Assembly (NCBI GenBank): GCA_037389465.1
Contig: JAZARR010000250.1
Coordinates: 1,116,001-1,180,000, forward strand
DNA: 64,000 bases
Direction: 5' to 3'
From: Baylisascaris procyonis
Lineage: Eukaryota > Nematoda > Chromadorea > Rhabditida > Ascarididae
Shown here: positions 31,692 through 45,552 of the stretch, piece after piece
Numbering within the stretch: position 1 is the first letter of the stretch
Layout of the letters: each line of letters starts with the position of its first letter
Notes under the pieces: generated by a model
Told to the model about the DNA's origin: nothing
What the model saw: the letters and a program-made list of their open reading frames with translations, nothing else
Databases searched by the model: none
Made by a program: the position numbers and the translations under genes

Positions 31692-34328
31692 ATTCTAAAA
31701 TAAAAATTTATTCATGCATGCAGTATTTAAATAATTATAACTGCAGTGATACCTAGCGGAGGTTATATTTGAATGAACTGCACAATTAATTAGATCAACA
31801 TTTAATTTAATGTTGAAAAAAAAAAAGAGAAAAAAGGCGATAATCATAATGCAATCTATTCTATATGTACCATTTTACACATTTAAAATTCCATTTATAA
31901 AACGTTCAAATTCACTCAAATATTTCCATTGTTTCTCTCTCATATTATAGTAATTTATTCTTATTTCATTCATTCCTAACTTAGCTTGAGAAAAGTTTTT
32001 AAATTAAAAGAATTTTTTCCAGTTCTCCATGCCTTCGGTCTAAAAAACATGGAAATTTCTTTGCTATGAGCGATAAAGAAGTTTGAAAAAAAAAAGAAAA
32101 CGAAAACGTCTGACGCTTGGAGAGTTGAAAAATGAGCCAAGATCATTGTTACGGTATCATGGGGGAAAAAGGAGAATAATAATTGACGACGTGGGGCTTT
32201 ATAGAAATTCTCTGTTATATATAACTAGAAAATATTCAGTAGTAAATCTTTTCTACTGCTTGATGGCTAGTAAACAACCTGAAAATCTGAATGAAAATAT
32301 AGAAGAGAAACCCAGGAAGACAAGATTCTGGAGTCGTTATTCCATAAGATGTATGAAATGTAATCTACTTGATGAAATATACATAGATGAAAAGGATGTG
32401 CCACTTTTAAAAGATGTTTGCAATTGGCAATGATTGCAAATAACGAACGGAAGTTGTTGATGATTTTGACACAGTATAGAGGGCAATAATTCGTAGCCCA
32501 ATTTCTATTGGCGTATTCAATTTTTTTTTTTTTTTTTTAATGCAATTGCACTCATAAATACGGTCAACCATATTATTAAATGCAAAAAAAATTCAATCGA
32601 AAATCTACACGGCATAAACTTAAATACTGTTTTATTACAAAATTACTCTATAGAGAGGAATTTATTAATAAGTGAATGCAATTAGGGCGTTCGCAAAGCA
32701 ACAATTTATAGCTAACCAGTTGTTGATGTAAGCCATCTTTTGACGTGAAAAAGTTGTAAAGAAAAGGAGATTCTAACTGAAGTGCTTAATTAATTGCTCT
32801 AAAAAGGCTTAAATATGGAAAAACAAAAAAAAAATTTATTCGTTTAAATAGTTTGCAAAAAATTTAACTCAGAAAAATACATAAAGACAGTTTTTCTTCC
32901 ACTAAAAGCTTATTTGTTTAAAAAAATTCATCATCAAATTTTAAAATTGAATATTATTTTCTGTCTCCTCTTGTTCGGCTCATCTGAATGAAGAGATTGT
33001 ATAAAATTCTTACCCATCTATCATTCCTCTTATTTCTACCTGTACGATATGAGAGATAAAGTTGTTGATCGATTATACTACATTATATTTTCTTGAATAA
33101 TCGAGTAAATGATAAAACCAATCATTGAATTATTTAATATAAATGTATACAGGAATTTTTTTAATAAAATTATTGACAATACTTATTGACAATACTATCT
33201 ACTCCTACAACACCTCAACTACTATCTTGAAGCGTTTAAAAATTATAGCCGTTTAATTTATTAAATCATTAAATCACAATATACATACAATCTCTAATAT
33301 TTATTTGATATATGAGGAAATAAAACGAATGAATTTTCTGCTGACCAAAACAGATAATAGTTATTCGAGTTCTATAATTGCGAATATTTTCTTCTATTAT
33401 TCAGAATATTTCATTAAGAAAACTATTTTTCAAGTGTAATATTAATCAAACAGAATCCAAAATGGTGACAGCGTTATTATAGTGATTGGAATTTCACCGA
33501 TTATTGCTAAATTTCCGGAAGAAAAATGTTGCATAGCGTTGAAAATATAGTGCAAAAAAAAAAAAGAAATTTTGCTGAGCATTTATTTAGAGAAATAATA
33601 TAATGATTTAAATGATATGTTCGTTGAAAATTTCGTAGTAATGACACTCATTGGTTGGATATGATCTCCGAACGACGTAACGACGTCCTGCAGTAGTGAC
33701 TGTGATGTGATCGACTCGATGCCTTTAGTCCTGAAGGAAGCTGCATTAACAGGTCTTATCAAACAACTTAACCGCTATCCTTCCCGCTCGGGGAACTTAT
33801 TCTACCGGTGACGGGCAACCAGTTTCTTTATTAGTCACGGGCTTTTTACTTATCATTCAACGCAAGAAATTGAAGCTAAGGCTAAGAAATTTTGTAGGCG
33901 TAATTCACATTACAAAGTGACCTCTTACTGTCAGATGTTATATCGAGAGATGCTTTCTGAAAAGAGGTTAACCATGTAGAGCACTAGAATTTTGACCATC
34001 GATCAATTTACATGCTACACCGATCAAATCATAAGGGATAAGGGGATAAGTCAGAAATAGATGACCTTATTAAGTATGTTTTATTATTTGTTGATAGTTT
34101 ATGCAAATTTTTCGCTTGATAACCACAATGCAAAAAACGCTCAACGTACTAATTCGCCTAGCGTGCATTTTGGCTTCATTCAATTATGAGCTAAAATTCA
34201 AGAAGTGCGCAAAAAAATTTTATACGCTGAAAACTCTTGTGAACTTGCGGCATATCAAATATTTTCAAATATCTATTTATGCAAATTTATGCAAAAAATA
34301 CCTATCCGAACGTAACCTCTGCACAGAT
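31692..34328. other. Intergenic region with one doubtful small frame
   Basis: Apart from the frame at 32263-32433 no coding signal is convincing. There is poly-T at 32521-32539. Confidence 0.4.
32263..32433 (+). CDS. Possible small protein, 56 aa
   Basis: The frame starts MASKQPENLNENIEEKPRKT, holds one CxxC pair (CMKC) and ends at TGA. Its codon and residue make-up look more protein-like than the surroundings, and the frame is open upstream to about 32083. No splice partner was found, so it could be a last exon or chance. Confidence 0.28.
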   Translation: MASKQPENLNENIEEKPRKTRFWSRYSIRCMKCNLLDEIYIDEKDVPLLKDVCNWQ

Positions 34329-37300
34329 CTAAAATGTTTTTACAATAAGAGATGTCTGCAATAATGAACTGGAAGGATTGAAATATAATATTAAAATATT
34401 TTCTAAAATTAAAGAAAGAATTTTTTTCACCTCATCGCTGCTTGATGTTTTTTTCTCACTTTCATCATCTTCTTCTTCATTTTGCTCCAATAACGGCTGC
34501 AAATAGTTTATTTAATGGCAGACCTTGCAGCTCTTTCACTTATCTAAACTCCAGTCAAAATTTTATTAAAAATTAGGTGTTCTCGAAGGAAATCTCTAAC
34601 AAATTGTACCTTGAATTACCATCTTCAAGAGCTGGAACTATAATAAACAAATCTCTCATTGAAATAGTAATTATATTTTCCAGATAAAAAACGACGTTAT
34701 GATGCCATAAGGAAGTAGAGAAACACGAATGAATGATATATGCATTTTCTAAGTGCGAACATCCTCGAAGAGTCGTTAGAATGTGATACAGAAATTTAGA
34801 TTTCATGTCTCAAGCCAGGATTCTCACAGAACTTCATATTAAGTGCTTACTTCTGCGTTGTGCTTATCATCCTTGCATGCTGAATTATCCATAAGCTAGA
34901 ATAGCTTTACAATTAATCCAACGCTCATCGCGTATTTAACGAGATTTGCGAGGAATCCGAGGTCTGTGCGATGGTAAGCGTATATTATTGTTACAATTTT
35001 ATTAAAGGGTCACGAAATGAAAAAAAAAGACGAACATTTATTTGCTTTGATGGTGATTGGCTATCGTTGTCGGTTGTACTGTGCGCAGCATATTCAAAAA
35101 TTGATAGCCGCCTTTTTGCAGGCTGAAATTCAATCAAACATTCAATTTTATTTTTTGTAATATTAAGATTAAGTTATTTATTTATTAAGCAAGCAATGCT
35201 GATTAATAGTTTCACTTTATATTTTTGGTTTCTTTCGGTGAAAGCAGCAAGGTAATTCGATAATTGAGATGCAAAGAATGCCAAAAAACATAACCATTGA
35301 AATTGATATGGATACCTTTTCGAATTTATTTTCAAAATAAACTAAAAAAATGAATAAAATTAAAAAATACCTTTTCTCGAATTTTCAATAAGTTCTCAGG
35401 TGCCACTATTTTTTCGTAGACAGTTGGAGGTGGTGGAACATTTGGAAAACACGGGAACGCGTTCTTCTGAATTATTATTTATAAAGAAATTAATTGTTGT
35501 CATTTCATAATATTAAGGAATATTTTTTTTTTCAGAGGTGGGAGAGATGCTCATCGATTAAGTGATAAGAAAAATCCCAATCTTTGATGATATCATTAAT
35601 CCTGGTCGAGTAAGAATATATGTACATAAATTTTGTGCATTCGATGACGTCATCGTTGAATACTTGCATTCAAAAGTTGTTCGTGGAACATTTTTCATTG
35701 TTGCCATCTGTTAGATACGATGGAAAATAATTGAAAAATAAATTATCATTAAAATCACTAACATTCTCGAAAACAGCTCGTCGTTCGGCGAAATCACGAC
35801 TATCAATTTGTTTTTCATATTTGCTGAGGAGTAGAATTTTTGGCTGTAATTCAAATTGCTGTTTATTGTATAAATGAGAAATTTCAGCGGAAAACTGGCA
35901 AAATTTTTTTGATTCAAATAGTTTGGTTTCAATGAAACAATCATATCATAGAGCATTTTCTATTCGAATTTATTTACCTTGATAATCACTTGTTAGTTCA
36001 TCTTTTGTGATGGTCATTTAAGCGTTCGTGATGGTCATTTTTGGCATTCCTGATAGTCATTTGCGCGTATGAATATTTAAATAATACAAGCATAACAAGT
36101 TCGATTCATTGAAAATATTCTATAAAATTCTTTCAACGATGAAAGAGAGAAAATTTTGCACAAAATCACCTAAAATTTGTTGCTACATTAAGCTTTTTAA
36201 GAATTAAAATATGAGAAAAATGCGAAATATTATGTAAATCGCGCTGAAATGCAGAAAAACGTGTAAATTATGCAAAATATGATGGGGTAATAGAAGTGAA
36301 AAAGCGATAGATGACCTTGAACGGAAGAATGAGGCATTTTTATCAAACTTGGATCTTAATGTAGGTCCCATTCAAGATTATTAAAGATGTCTTGGCTCAT
36401 TAAAACGGCTTAAAAATTCTGTTATGTGCATTTTTTTCGGAGTAATGCATATAATATTTTGATTTTATAATCTAGAAAATTTTTGGCAACTTATCAAATT
36501 ATTACAGTATGATGTAGAAAGTTTTATCTTTGGCTCATTTCATATACTTTTGCGAATATATTCTGGCGAAAATTAAGATTAGAACGTCTTAACACAAATA
36601 ATTTAAAATAGTATCTCATTAATGTTTTGCCTTTGTGTGAATTAGACGAATTTATTACTGGATAACGCGATGAGGCGGCATCTGTTGGATCGATTCCCTT
36701 CTTTCTAGCATTGTTACGAAAAACTTGACGTTGCCGTTCGTTCAATTCTTTGAGCTAAAAAAAAAAAAATAATATTTGAAATACACCTCTTATAAATTAT
36801 TCATTACCGCTTTCAGTTCGAATTGGTGAAAGGTTTTTTTATGAGCGATGAAAGGAGTGGGTTGTAAATTTTCTTCCATACGGTAACGAACGTCTTTTTC
36901 ATTATGGTAGCTGGAAGTTCTTGAATACGGTAGGCTTCGCGGCATATTCACTTAGTAATAAGAAATGAGTACATAGCTTCCACTACGATTTTAAGACCTA
37001 ATTATTTCAACTCAAGCGAGCAATGTACAAAGTTTTTCAAGATTCTTTTGGCCTAAGTGTTTCCAACATTTTAAATTTGAAGTGTTTCTCAACCAGTATA
37101 AAATACTTTCCCATCCACTAATGTGTTAATTCTTTTTCAGTTTAAATTATTCTCTATCGTTCATTTTCTTGCAGTAAATTAGCGGCATTCAAAGAGTATT
37201 AATGAATAGCAATCTTACGTCATATTCTTGACGTTCTTTTCTTCTTTCGAGATCATATTTATCGGCTTCCAATTTGCATATTCTTTGATATAATTGTCTA

Positions 37301-39623
37301 ATTTTTTCCTTTAGCTCATTTCCTTTTAATTCGGTGAAATCGATCGTTTTTGCAATAGCGGCCATAAAATTCTCTTTCTCTTGCTTTTGTTGCTCTTTTG
37401 TCATTTCCATTTCATGCTTTGCCTGAAATCGTTTACTCGTATCTTGGAAAGAAAAAGAAAAACTACACTACGGTATTGGCCGATCCCCAAAGTTCCTTTT
37501 GAAAAATTTTTATTCGATGAGTCGAATGAAATCATAGATTTTCGAAGAGGTGTGGAAAAAAATAATGGCTCAATTTTTGAAATCAACCATCTTAATGCAT
37601 GTATGATAGAGCATTTTTTTATTGATGCAGAGGATTTCTTCATGGTTAAGTTGAGGAAGTTTAATCTCAACGGACAAAAAATGAGTTCATAACCTGACAT
37701 ATATTAGTGAATTTGTGGCCTTTTTTTTGATAAATAACAAAATTTCGGCCTGCACCACTAGCCGTAGCTAATGCAAAAGCTCCAGCTAATTGTTGCTGAC
37801 GTTTCTTCCTTTCCTCTTCTTTACGACGCTTATCTGCCTCCATACGAGCTTTGACTTCTTCCTGAAAATTTCCATTGAAGTCTTCATATGAACGAAGCAT
37901 CGAATATATTATCAGGCAGAAATTTTTTCCTCAATATAGCCGCTCATTATCGCTACTCATATTACTGAGGGAACTGACGTCTTGCCTGTTTTCTCTTGTG
38001 CCGATGAAGAAACCGATTGTTATAAAATCTGCACCTGCATACTTATAAAAGAATCTCAGTGGAACTAATACGATTGATGTGGAAAGGAAGCTAGAAATAT
38101 TAATATTCGTATTTTAGAAGTTAGGGAGTTCAAAACTTTTCAATATTTAATGTCGGTTCGAAGAAGATCATATTGCAGATGGCTTAGATGTGCTACTTGA
38201 AGTAGATCAAATGAATTTCAACAGGATTGTGCTACTTGTAGAACGTTTAATAACAGATGGAAGTAGAACGCTAATCGAGCTCACTTCCTCTTGCCGACGA
38301 GCTTCCTCCTCTAGACGTCGCCTCTCTTCGAATTGGCGATCCTCTTCTTCCCTTTCTAAACGTCGGCGCTCCTGCTTCTCCTTTAGAGATTTCAATTCAG
38401 CTTCTTCTTTTTCACGTTCTATACGACGACGCTCTTCATAGTCTTGTAGCGCAGCTGCTTCTTCTTCCGCTTGTCGTTTCTTAGCAGCCTTAAGGAAAAA
38501 CCATTTCAATTGGTTCCCATTATAGTAACAATAGCTGTATGAGAGTTAAAACTCAAAAGTCAGTAATGTTCACGATAAACTAAGCCAAAGATATCATGAA
38601 CGTCGTCTACTTTCTAATCCGCTTCAGAATGACAAGTGAATCCGAAGCTATATGCTCGTCGGTAAGTCAGAATCCGTGGTCGCTAGTAGGTCACGGTGTA
38701 TGGTCGTTAAAGCATGAGTATATAGCTTAATCGTGAGTGGCACACTGGAGACTGAATCAAAAAGAGAAAAAAAAACGCTAAAATCATGCGATGCCTAAGT
38801 CATGAAATTCTATATGGCACATAAATTAATAAGTCAAAATTTTCATTGAATTCATGCGAATAATCAAAAATCATTGATGATATTTATAGTATTATGCTAT
38901 AAAATGATATCTTGTATTTACGATATTTACAGCTGTTACGGTATTTACAGTAATCCGTTTTACAGTAATACGTTCTATGCAGCGAAGATATAGCACCATG
39001 TTAAATCTTGCCTATTTACAAAAATCTTCTTCGTATTTCTCATTGCCAAAAACTGATGAACATTTTGCTTTTCTATCTATTCAATGAGAATTTTATTTCA
39101 AATAATTAGAATCTAAATTGGCTGACCAACATTGCTTTTTCGGCTTCTGTCATCTCTTCTTCATCTTTTTCATCATGTTGCGCTTCTTTGCGAGCGCTGA
39201 AAAATCAACTTACTTGTATTATTTTATTTTATTTTATTCTATTCTATTCTATTCTATTCTATTCTATTCTATTCTATCCATTTTATTCTATTCTATAAAA
39301 GAAATTCATCTATTTATTCATAATTTATTTATTTATTTACTCAACACTTCATATGGAAAAAGCTTATAAATGAGGAGCACGAAAATATCCTAGAGAGGCA
39401 ATAAATGTAGAGGAAAAACGCAGATGGCTAACATATAGGTTGGACGAAAAAAAATTCTCTTTCAATAACAGTGCATTTGCAAGTTGATAGAAGATTAAAA
39501 TTTATATGGAAATGCTTTAATTTTTTGTAGATTTATCGTCTAATGCAGTAGCTAAAAAGGAATTTTTTATTTTTTATTTTTTTTAAACAAAACTTACATC
39601 TCCTCGTCACCGTTGCCATTCAT
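34329..39623 (-). CDS. Troponin T paralogue, divergent C-terminus
   Basis: Troponin T anchors the troponin complex to tropomyosin on muscle thin filaments. Eleven minus-strand exons join in phase to 360 residues: 39598-39623, 39127-39196, 38285-38488, 37694-37861, 37219-37422, 36659-36754, 35763-35843, 35371-35466, 34851-34895, 34431-34496 and 34329-34355. The N-terminus is short and acidic. Residues 33-156 are the Arg/Glu coiled coil ([32 protein letters not shown]). Residues 157-256 are the conserved core ([44 protein letters not shown]). The end is unlike other troponin [21 protein letters not shown] replaces the usual SKFDRQTDRRS block, and the PPEWGRKE motif is reduced to [17 protein letters not shown]. 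An acidic Ser-rich tail follows. The last two or three exons are the least certain. A separate internal first exon lies at 36808-36945. Confidence 0.88.
36808..36945 (-). CDS. Probable alternative first exon of the minus-strand troponin T gene
   Basis: A 46-codon frame starts at ATG 36945, just after an in-frame TAA, and ends GCG followed by GTAATG at phase 0. It lies in the intron before the exon at 36659-36754, which also begins at phase 0, so it can splice directly to ELNERQRQ. The sequence begins [20 protein letters not shown] and is not coiled coil. Splicing it as a first exon would give a short isoform with only the C-terminal half of troponin T. No similar exon was found in the plus-strand paralogue. 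Confidence 0.42.
39224..39297. repeat. (TTTTA)/(TTCTA) pentanucleotide repeat
   Basis: Pentanucleotide repeat in the first intron of the minus-strand troponin T gene. Confidence 0.9.
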
Positions 39624-41902
39624 AACTGTTGATCCTTGTGAGTCTTATTTGGTAGACGAGTTATTGTCAATCTATATAGGCGACCTACGAATGTTGAAAA
39701 TTGAATATTAATGGTCTGGCTAAATTTAACATGAATTTTCAGCCAGTAACCGATCTCATCTTTGATATCCGATTGATAGCAATTGAAATTTAGATTTCTA
39801 CCGCTGCAACCAAATTCAGTCTGAATTGAGCGGTATTTTTGAACTTTGGTCGGATAAAACCGAATCATGCTTGCGAAAAAATGCTTTCGATCAGTTGCCG
39901 ACGGGAAGAAATTTTTGTCGACTACTCTTATTACTTAAAATTCTCCCTGGAACAGTTAAATAGACAAAGATAGACAACCAACGTATCTTATATTAGTATC
40001 CAACTGTTTGCAAATTATAACGCAAAATGAATCAACAAATAAAGAGGAACACAAAAAAGCGTCCATTACAATTTAGCGCAAAAGTAGCATACCGAATTAA
40101 TAATATTTCAAGTTCGCATATTTTTTAGCTAGAGTAGAAAAAATGATTTGGTTAAAATCAAGGACGTGAATACCTCTCATTGTAGGTTTTTTCGCTAAGG
40201 GGGAGGGGTAAGATTTTTGCGATATAACACTCCAAGATTGTTGAAACTAATTGGCGCATTAAACAACGAAATATTCTCTATAAAAGCAATTATTGCAACA
40301 AAAAAACTGGCTAAGTTAATTCGCATGCGAATCACATTATTCGCACTAAAATTCTCAAGAGATTTCGAAAAGTGTGAAAGTAAAAATTTTCTCCAATAAC
40401 AGTCGAAGCGGCGGAGCATTTTATCATCAACGTGACATCTGTTGGTGAAAGTAGAATCTCTGAAAGCGCAATAAGGTGTGAGAAATTCCACTGCGATATA
40501 TTTCAACCGGTTCACAATTTACCCTTTAGAAAAGTGTGTAAACATAGAAACTTTCTTATAGTGGCTAAAAGCTTGCTTTTAGTGTTGATCAACGAAAAAC
40601 TCCCATCAGTTAACTATCAATACCGTATTACCGTATCGTTATCGTAGTTTTCTTGGATGTTTTGAAATTTTTCCTAGTCTTTAAAGTAATTGTTTTCATA
40701 TTTAGAAACATCGAATCACATCATAACGATAGTCATATATTTTTTAAGTTTATAAACCGTTTAAGCACTATTATTTTCTCAATGGTTCATATATTCTATT
40801 TGTCAAATAAGTAAATATGTTTATCCACAAGAAAACATCTTTCATCGGTGGTACCAAAAGGACACCTTTATTTATTCTCAGTTATTGATTTTCGAAATAA
40901 AGAGCATAAAAATCAGTAAATATTATGCGTTTATTGAAATCAATAAAGATCAAATTAAATGTTATTTTTCTGCAATATTTAATTGTGTTGAAGAATGGAT
41001 AAAGTTGAAAAATTTTTCGCTTTGAAATATTTCTCTCACTGTGATAATATTTGAATCGTAAAGCTGAAGTAGCAGTTGTGATGTAAGACTATATAATGCA
41101 AAGAATCCTTTAAATTTATAACCAAGCTTAGTTGAGTCGATCGCACGCTTTTTTTTTTTTTTTTTTTAATTTATTATTGCACAACGAGTGCAGAGCAGTT
41201 GGCGTCATCACTTCTTGATATATGCAGAAAAAAAAAATACTGCTAATATTATGCATCGCTCATTTGTAGAGAAATTAAAAGATGTCAAAAAAATATCTTA
41301 TTGCATATTATGATATGGTTGTTTTTTTTTTTGAATTTATAAGAATTAAGTAATGAAAATTTTCCTTTTCATAGAGTAATATATAATTTGTAGTGTATTT
41401 TTTTTAGCACACTATAATAATTTCATCGTTAGAAAATTGAAGAATATTAGTGCTTTTGAAAACGATGATGCTATTCGCTAGCAATTTTAATATAACTTTG
41501 GAAAGATAAAAAAAAAAAAAAAAAACTTTCATCATCCATCAAGAAATTCCGAAACGATAGCCACTAGCACATAAAACACTCCTCAGCGGAAAAAACAAAA
41601 TTAAGGAGGCGATAGAGGAGAAAAAGAGGAAAGAGGGGTTTCTTATAGGTGAGAATGATGGTTAGATTTTGGCTACCGAGGTAAATATTTTTCTTTGCCT
41701 TCTAGAGGATAACAAAAATTCGAATAAGATCCGTACGTGCAACTTGTAATTGATTTTTTTGTCTGTGTTTTTTTTTTTCATTCGTATTTCGTTAAATTTT
41801 CAACGAATTTTCTCGAATTGTGGATAAAGTTTCATCGTTGTTTAGAAATGTTTTTTTTATCTCTTCGAAAATATTTTCAATTTTATTTTAGAACTTTTAA
41901 AG

Positions 41903-42013
41903 GTTGACATTTACATTTAGTGCATATCGAGGATGTTGATCTACTAACGAAGGCAACTAAACTGAAGATAAATTAATCGGCAACCCTATCTAAATGTAAA
42001 TTCGTAGGTCAAC
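41903..42013. repeat. Small element with terminal inverted repeats
   Basis: GTTGACATTTACATTTAG at the left end matches the complement of CTAAATGTAAAT-TCGTAG-GTCAAC at the right, with a six-base insertion. The whole is 111 bp. It may be a MITE remnant or a chance hairpin. No target-site duplication was established. Confidence 0.4.
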
Positions 42014-45000
42014 ACGGTTTTCTTATGCATTAATATAGAGGAAACTCTGATGAATTTCAAAGAATGTAATGTGATTACTTATTTGTTTAGTCACATGAGC
42101 AAAGAATAGAAGTTTATTTTTTGTGTACAAAGATCGATTTTTCTAAGTAAATCCGCATCCAATATTCGAACATTTTACGCTCAACTCAGAGAGCTCTTTT
42201 TTATGTTGTCGGTGATAATATTCAACATGGAAGGCACAAAATGGCTAATAATCCCAAATATCTATCTTTTTTTTACAATCTTCCATGATGAAAGAGCCAT
42301 ATTGCATTGATGTATGTGCAAAAATAAAGTAATTTTTATAGTTGCTGACGTCAATTATAGGATTAAGGAATTCAACTAATCGTCGAGACTGACTCTTCTC
42401 ATTGATAGCATCATTTATTATCATAAGGGTGGGCAATGAGTCTATTTGCCGCATTTATTTAGGGCTGTGAAGTCAATATTGCCAAGCACCTCATGGTATC
42501 CACACATATAAAACGTGAAGCATGCGAGTGTAAAGTGCAGAAGATCTCAAATGAGCTGCGATTTTGAGGCGAACAAACCGAAGAGTTGAGATACGTTGCA
42601 AGATGACTAAGAAATAAGAGAAAAATACGATGAACTTCACTCATCAATAATGTTAAATAAATGTTATGTAAGGCACATAGCCGCTATGCTTATCGCAATT
42701 TTCACATTCAATTTCATCTGTTAATTGCAAATAAAATATTATATTTTATGAGAGAAAATTGATTTTCCTTTTTGGGAATTCATCTGCCTTTTTTTATCCT
42801 CTTGGAAAATTTTGAAAAATTTTTATGAACAGTTATTCGACAGTTGATGAAAATTTTCGAAAATTCATAAAAAATTTCAATATATAGAGTAAAATATTTA
42901 GCATTTTGTATTTTTCACTTTTAGTCACACTTGAACATAAAGAGTGATGCACGAAAATCCACCACCTTTCTATAACAAAACTGTCAACTGTCCTCTAGCG
43001 TTGTGTATGGATCATCGAGGCGTTTGAGGATAAACAGAGTCGTAGAAGTGTTTTATGCGCTTCTATGATTGACAATCTGCAGTGTTGGTCATTTCGAAAA
43101 CGCACTGTGAACACACAATATTTCTAAGCATATGCATGTGTATGTCTGAGTCTGTCTATTTGTCTCTCCAATGCTTCCAGCTTGAGGATCGATGAATCGT
43201 GAACTTGCGTACAGATACACAATAACCTCGTCTTTAAGTTATATTTTCATCAAAATGAAAACAATTATAGGTCTTTTAATGAAGAAAGAAAAAATTTGCA
43301 TTTTATCTTGCATCAGCAGAGTGGGTATAAAACAAATATTTTGGAGGAGATTTATTTTTTCAGTTGATTTGATGAAAAAAATGAGGGTGCGATTTTGCAT
43401 ATCCATTATTTTTCTATATCACAAAGCAAAAACTGCGTATCTCCCGGTGCATTTCTACACTTTTTTCTGAAAGTTTTTAAGACAAATTTTCAACAATATT
43501 ATACAACATGAATATAAAAATTTGTTCCCATATATCTTCCAAAAAAAACTTTCCTGTTGAAGTGGTTTAATGCCAAGGATAACGAGAGGCTACTTCTACC
43601 TCTTCGGGAAGAAGTGTTTCCTTAATAATGCGGCATAAATATCAAAATAATTTGCATCAAAGATCCGCCTTCTAGAATTCCATCTGCACTTGCAAGTTTT
43701 ATAGCACCCACTACTGTCAAGAATTTGTGTGAATGACGATCAATTTCAACGGAAGAGATCATTCATCGATGTAGGCCATAGAGATTAATTTTTATCGCTG
43801 GAGCTTTAATTTTTTTTTTCTTGTGAGTGTTGAAGCTACTAGCATACAAACGAACCGATAGATTCAAACACCCAACTGTTATGCATGTCTAGAGATTATA
43901 CCACAATGTTTTATTACAAAATGATAATAAAGAATTTTGATAGAATTTTTTCTATTTTTTGAACTTTTTAAAATATGCAAAAAAAAAACGCGAAAAATGC
44001 AAAAATTTTAAATATCACAAATTTTTTCAGGCAAATGTATAGTATGTGAAGTGAATAAACATTAAGAGGAAAGGGTTTTTTCGAAAGAGAGGTTAGAAGA
44101 CTCTATCAATTGCAAAATAAACACAATGTTTCCGGTATGCATTTCACACCTTCACTTTGAACGATACACTTTTTTTTGTTTTGTTTGCAATTTTTAGTAA
44201 CACTATCGTAAGCTTTTTGGTAAAGCATTTAAAGTGCTTTCTCTTTCAATATTTACTTCAAGCGACTGTTTGCATCCTCAATGTGAATATTTATAGATGA
44301 AAGTGCAACAACAGAAGTTAAGTGCACTCAATGATTGCATTAAAAAATGTGAAAAAGAAGGAAATTATTGAAGAATTGTGCAAAAAAAAAAAAAGTTTAT
44401 TTATTTTTTTTGGAAAAAAGAAGAAATACAAGGAAATATGTGTTTTTGGAAACAATTTATAGTAATTGCAATATTACGCATTTCTGAATAAACAGAATAA
44501 AAAGTGATGTAATTTCTTATAGTTTTATTTAAACGAAATATTTTTTAAACATTTAATTTAGATAAACATGAATGAATATTTGCAAAAAAAAAAACACTTT
44601 TCACAAAAAATTAAAAATGAAAGTGGCATAAAATATCGTTTTTTATCATTTATAGAAGAACTTCATAGCAATGAGCCATTTGAAAATTGCATAAAGCTGA
44701 CAAATTAACAAGAATAGTGTGCACAAATGTGCATTGCAGCTGTGCGCATATTTTCGACTATTTCATCGACATATGTGCCTTTCGCTAGGTGAAAAAAATT
44801 TCCTTGTAGCTATGACCAACAAAGATTGGCCTTACATACTTTTCATTTTTTTTTTTTGTAAGGGGAAATCAAATTTTTTTGAGAAATATATAGCAAATAA
44901 GAAAATTAATTTGATACAAATAAAATCGATCTCAATCACCATTTGAAAGCTATTTCGATCGTGCAATGAGATCATCCCAAATAATCACGCTTAACTAATC

Positions 45001-45552
45001 GAACTTTGTTTTCGGTTATGCTCTTTTTTTTTTTGAATATTTTAAAGTGCAGCAAGGAAATACTCATGAAATGTACATTTGACTGATTCCATGGCATAAT
45101 TTTTCTTTTAATATTGAACTAAAACAGAATGCTTTCCGCGAAATGCTCGTTATGTTGAAGATAAATTCATGCATAAAAGCGTCGTTATTTTGCGTAGGTT
45201 TTTTTTTCATTTTTTAAATGAAATCCACAGGAAATTACTAACCAAAATGATTTCTAAAATTTTGAAGGTGAATTCATCTCATTGTGATTTATGAACTAAT
45301 TAGCCGCCTTAGGTGCTAAACAAATCGCTAACTATTCTACGTGTCCAGGTATGTAAATAATTACACTTGGAGAGTCTTGTACTGAATTTAATATGCAAAA
45401 TTTGGCATTTTTTGAACTAAAAAAAGAGGATGTTTTTTTTTCCTTTTGCAAAAAATTTCATATTGTTTTCACTGAAAGAATATTCTTCTTTTTGTTGAAG
45501 AATTTTAGGCTTTGTATATATGAATAGCGCAGCTGTGAAGAGCGTTGATTTG

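Noticed and set aside
34101..34364. Plus-strand 87-codon frame with a hydrophobic start
   Set aside because: Its 3' part is antisense to the proposed last exon of troponin T; could be a small secreted peptide but nothing else supports it.
38190..38441. Plus-strand Arg/Ser-rich frame
   Set aside because: Antisense shadow of the troponin T coiled-coil exon (38285-38488).
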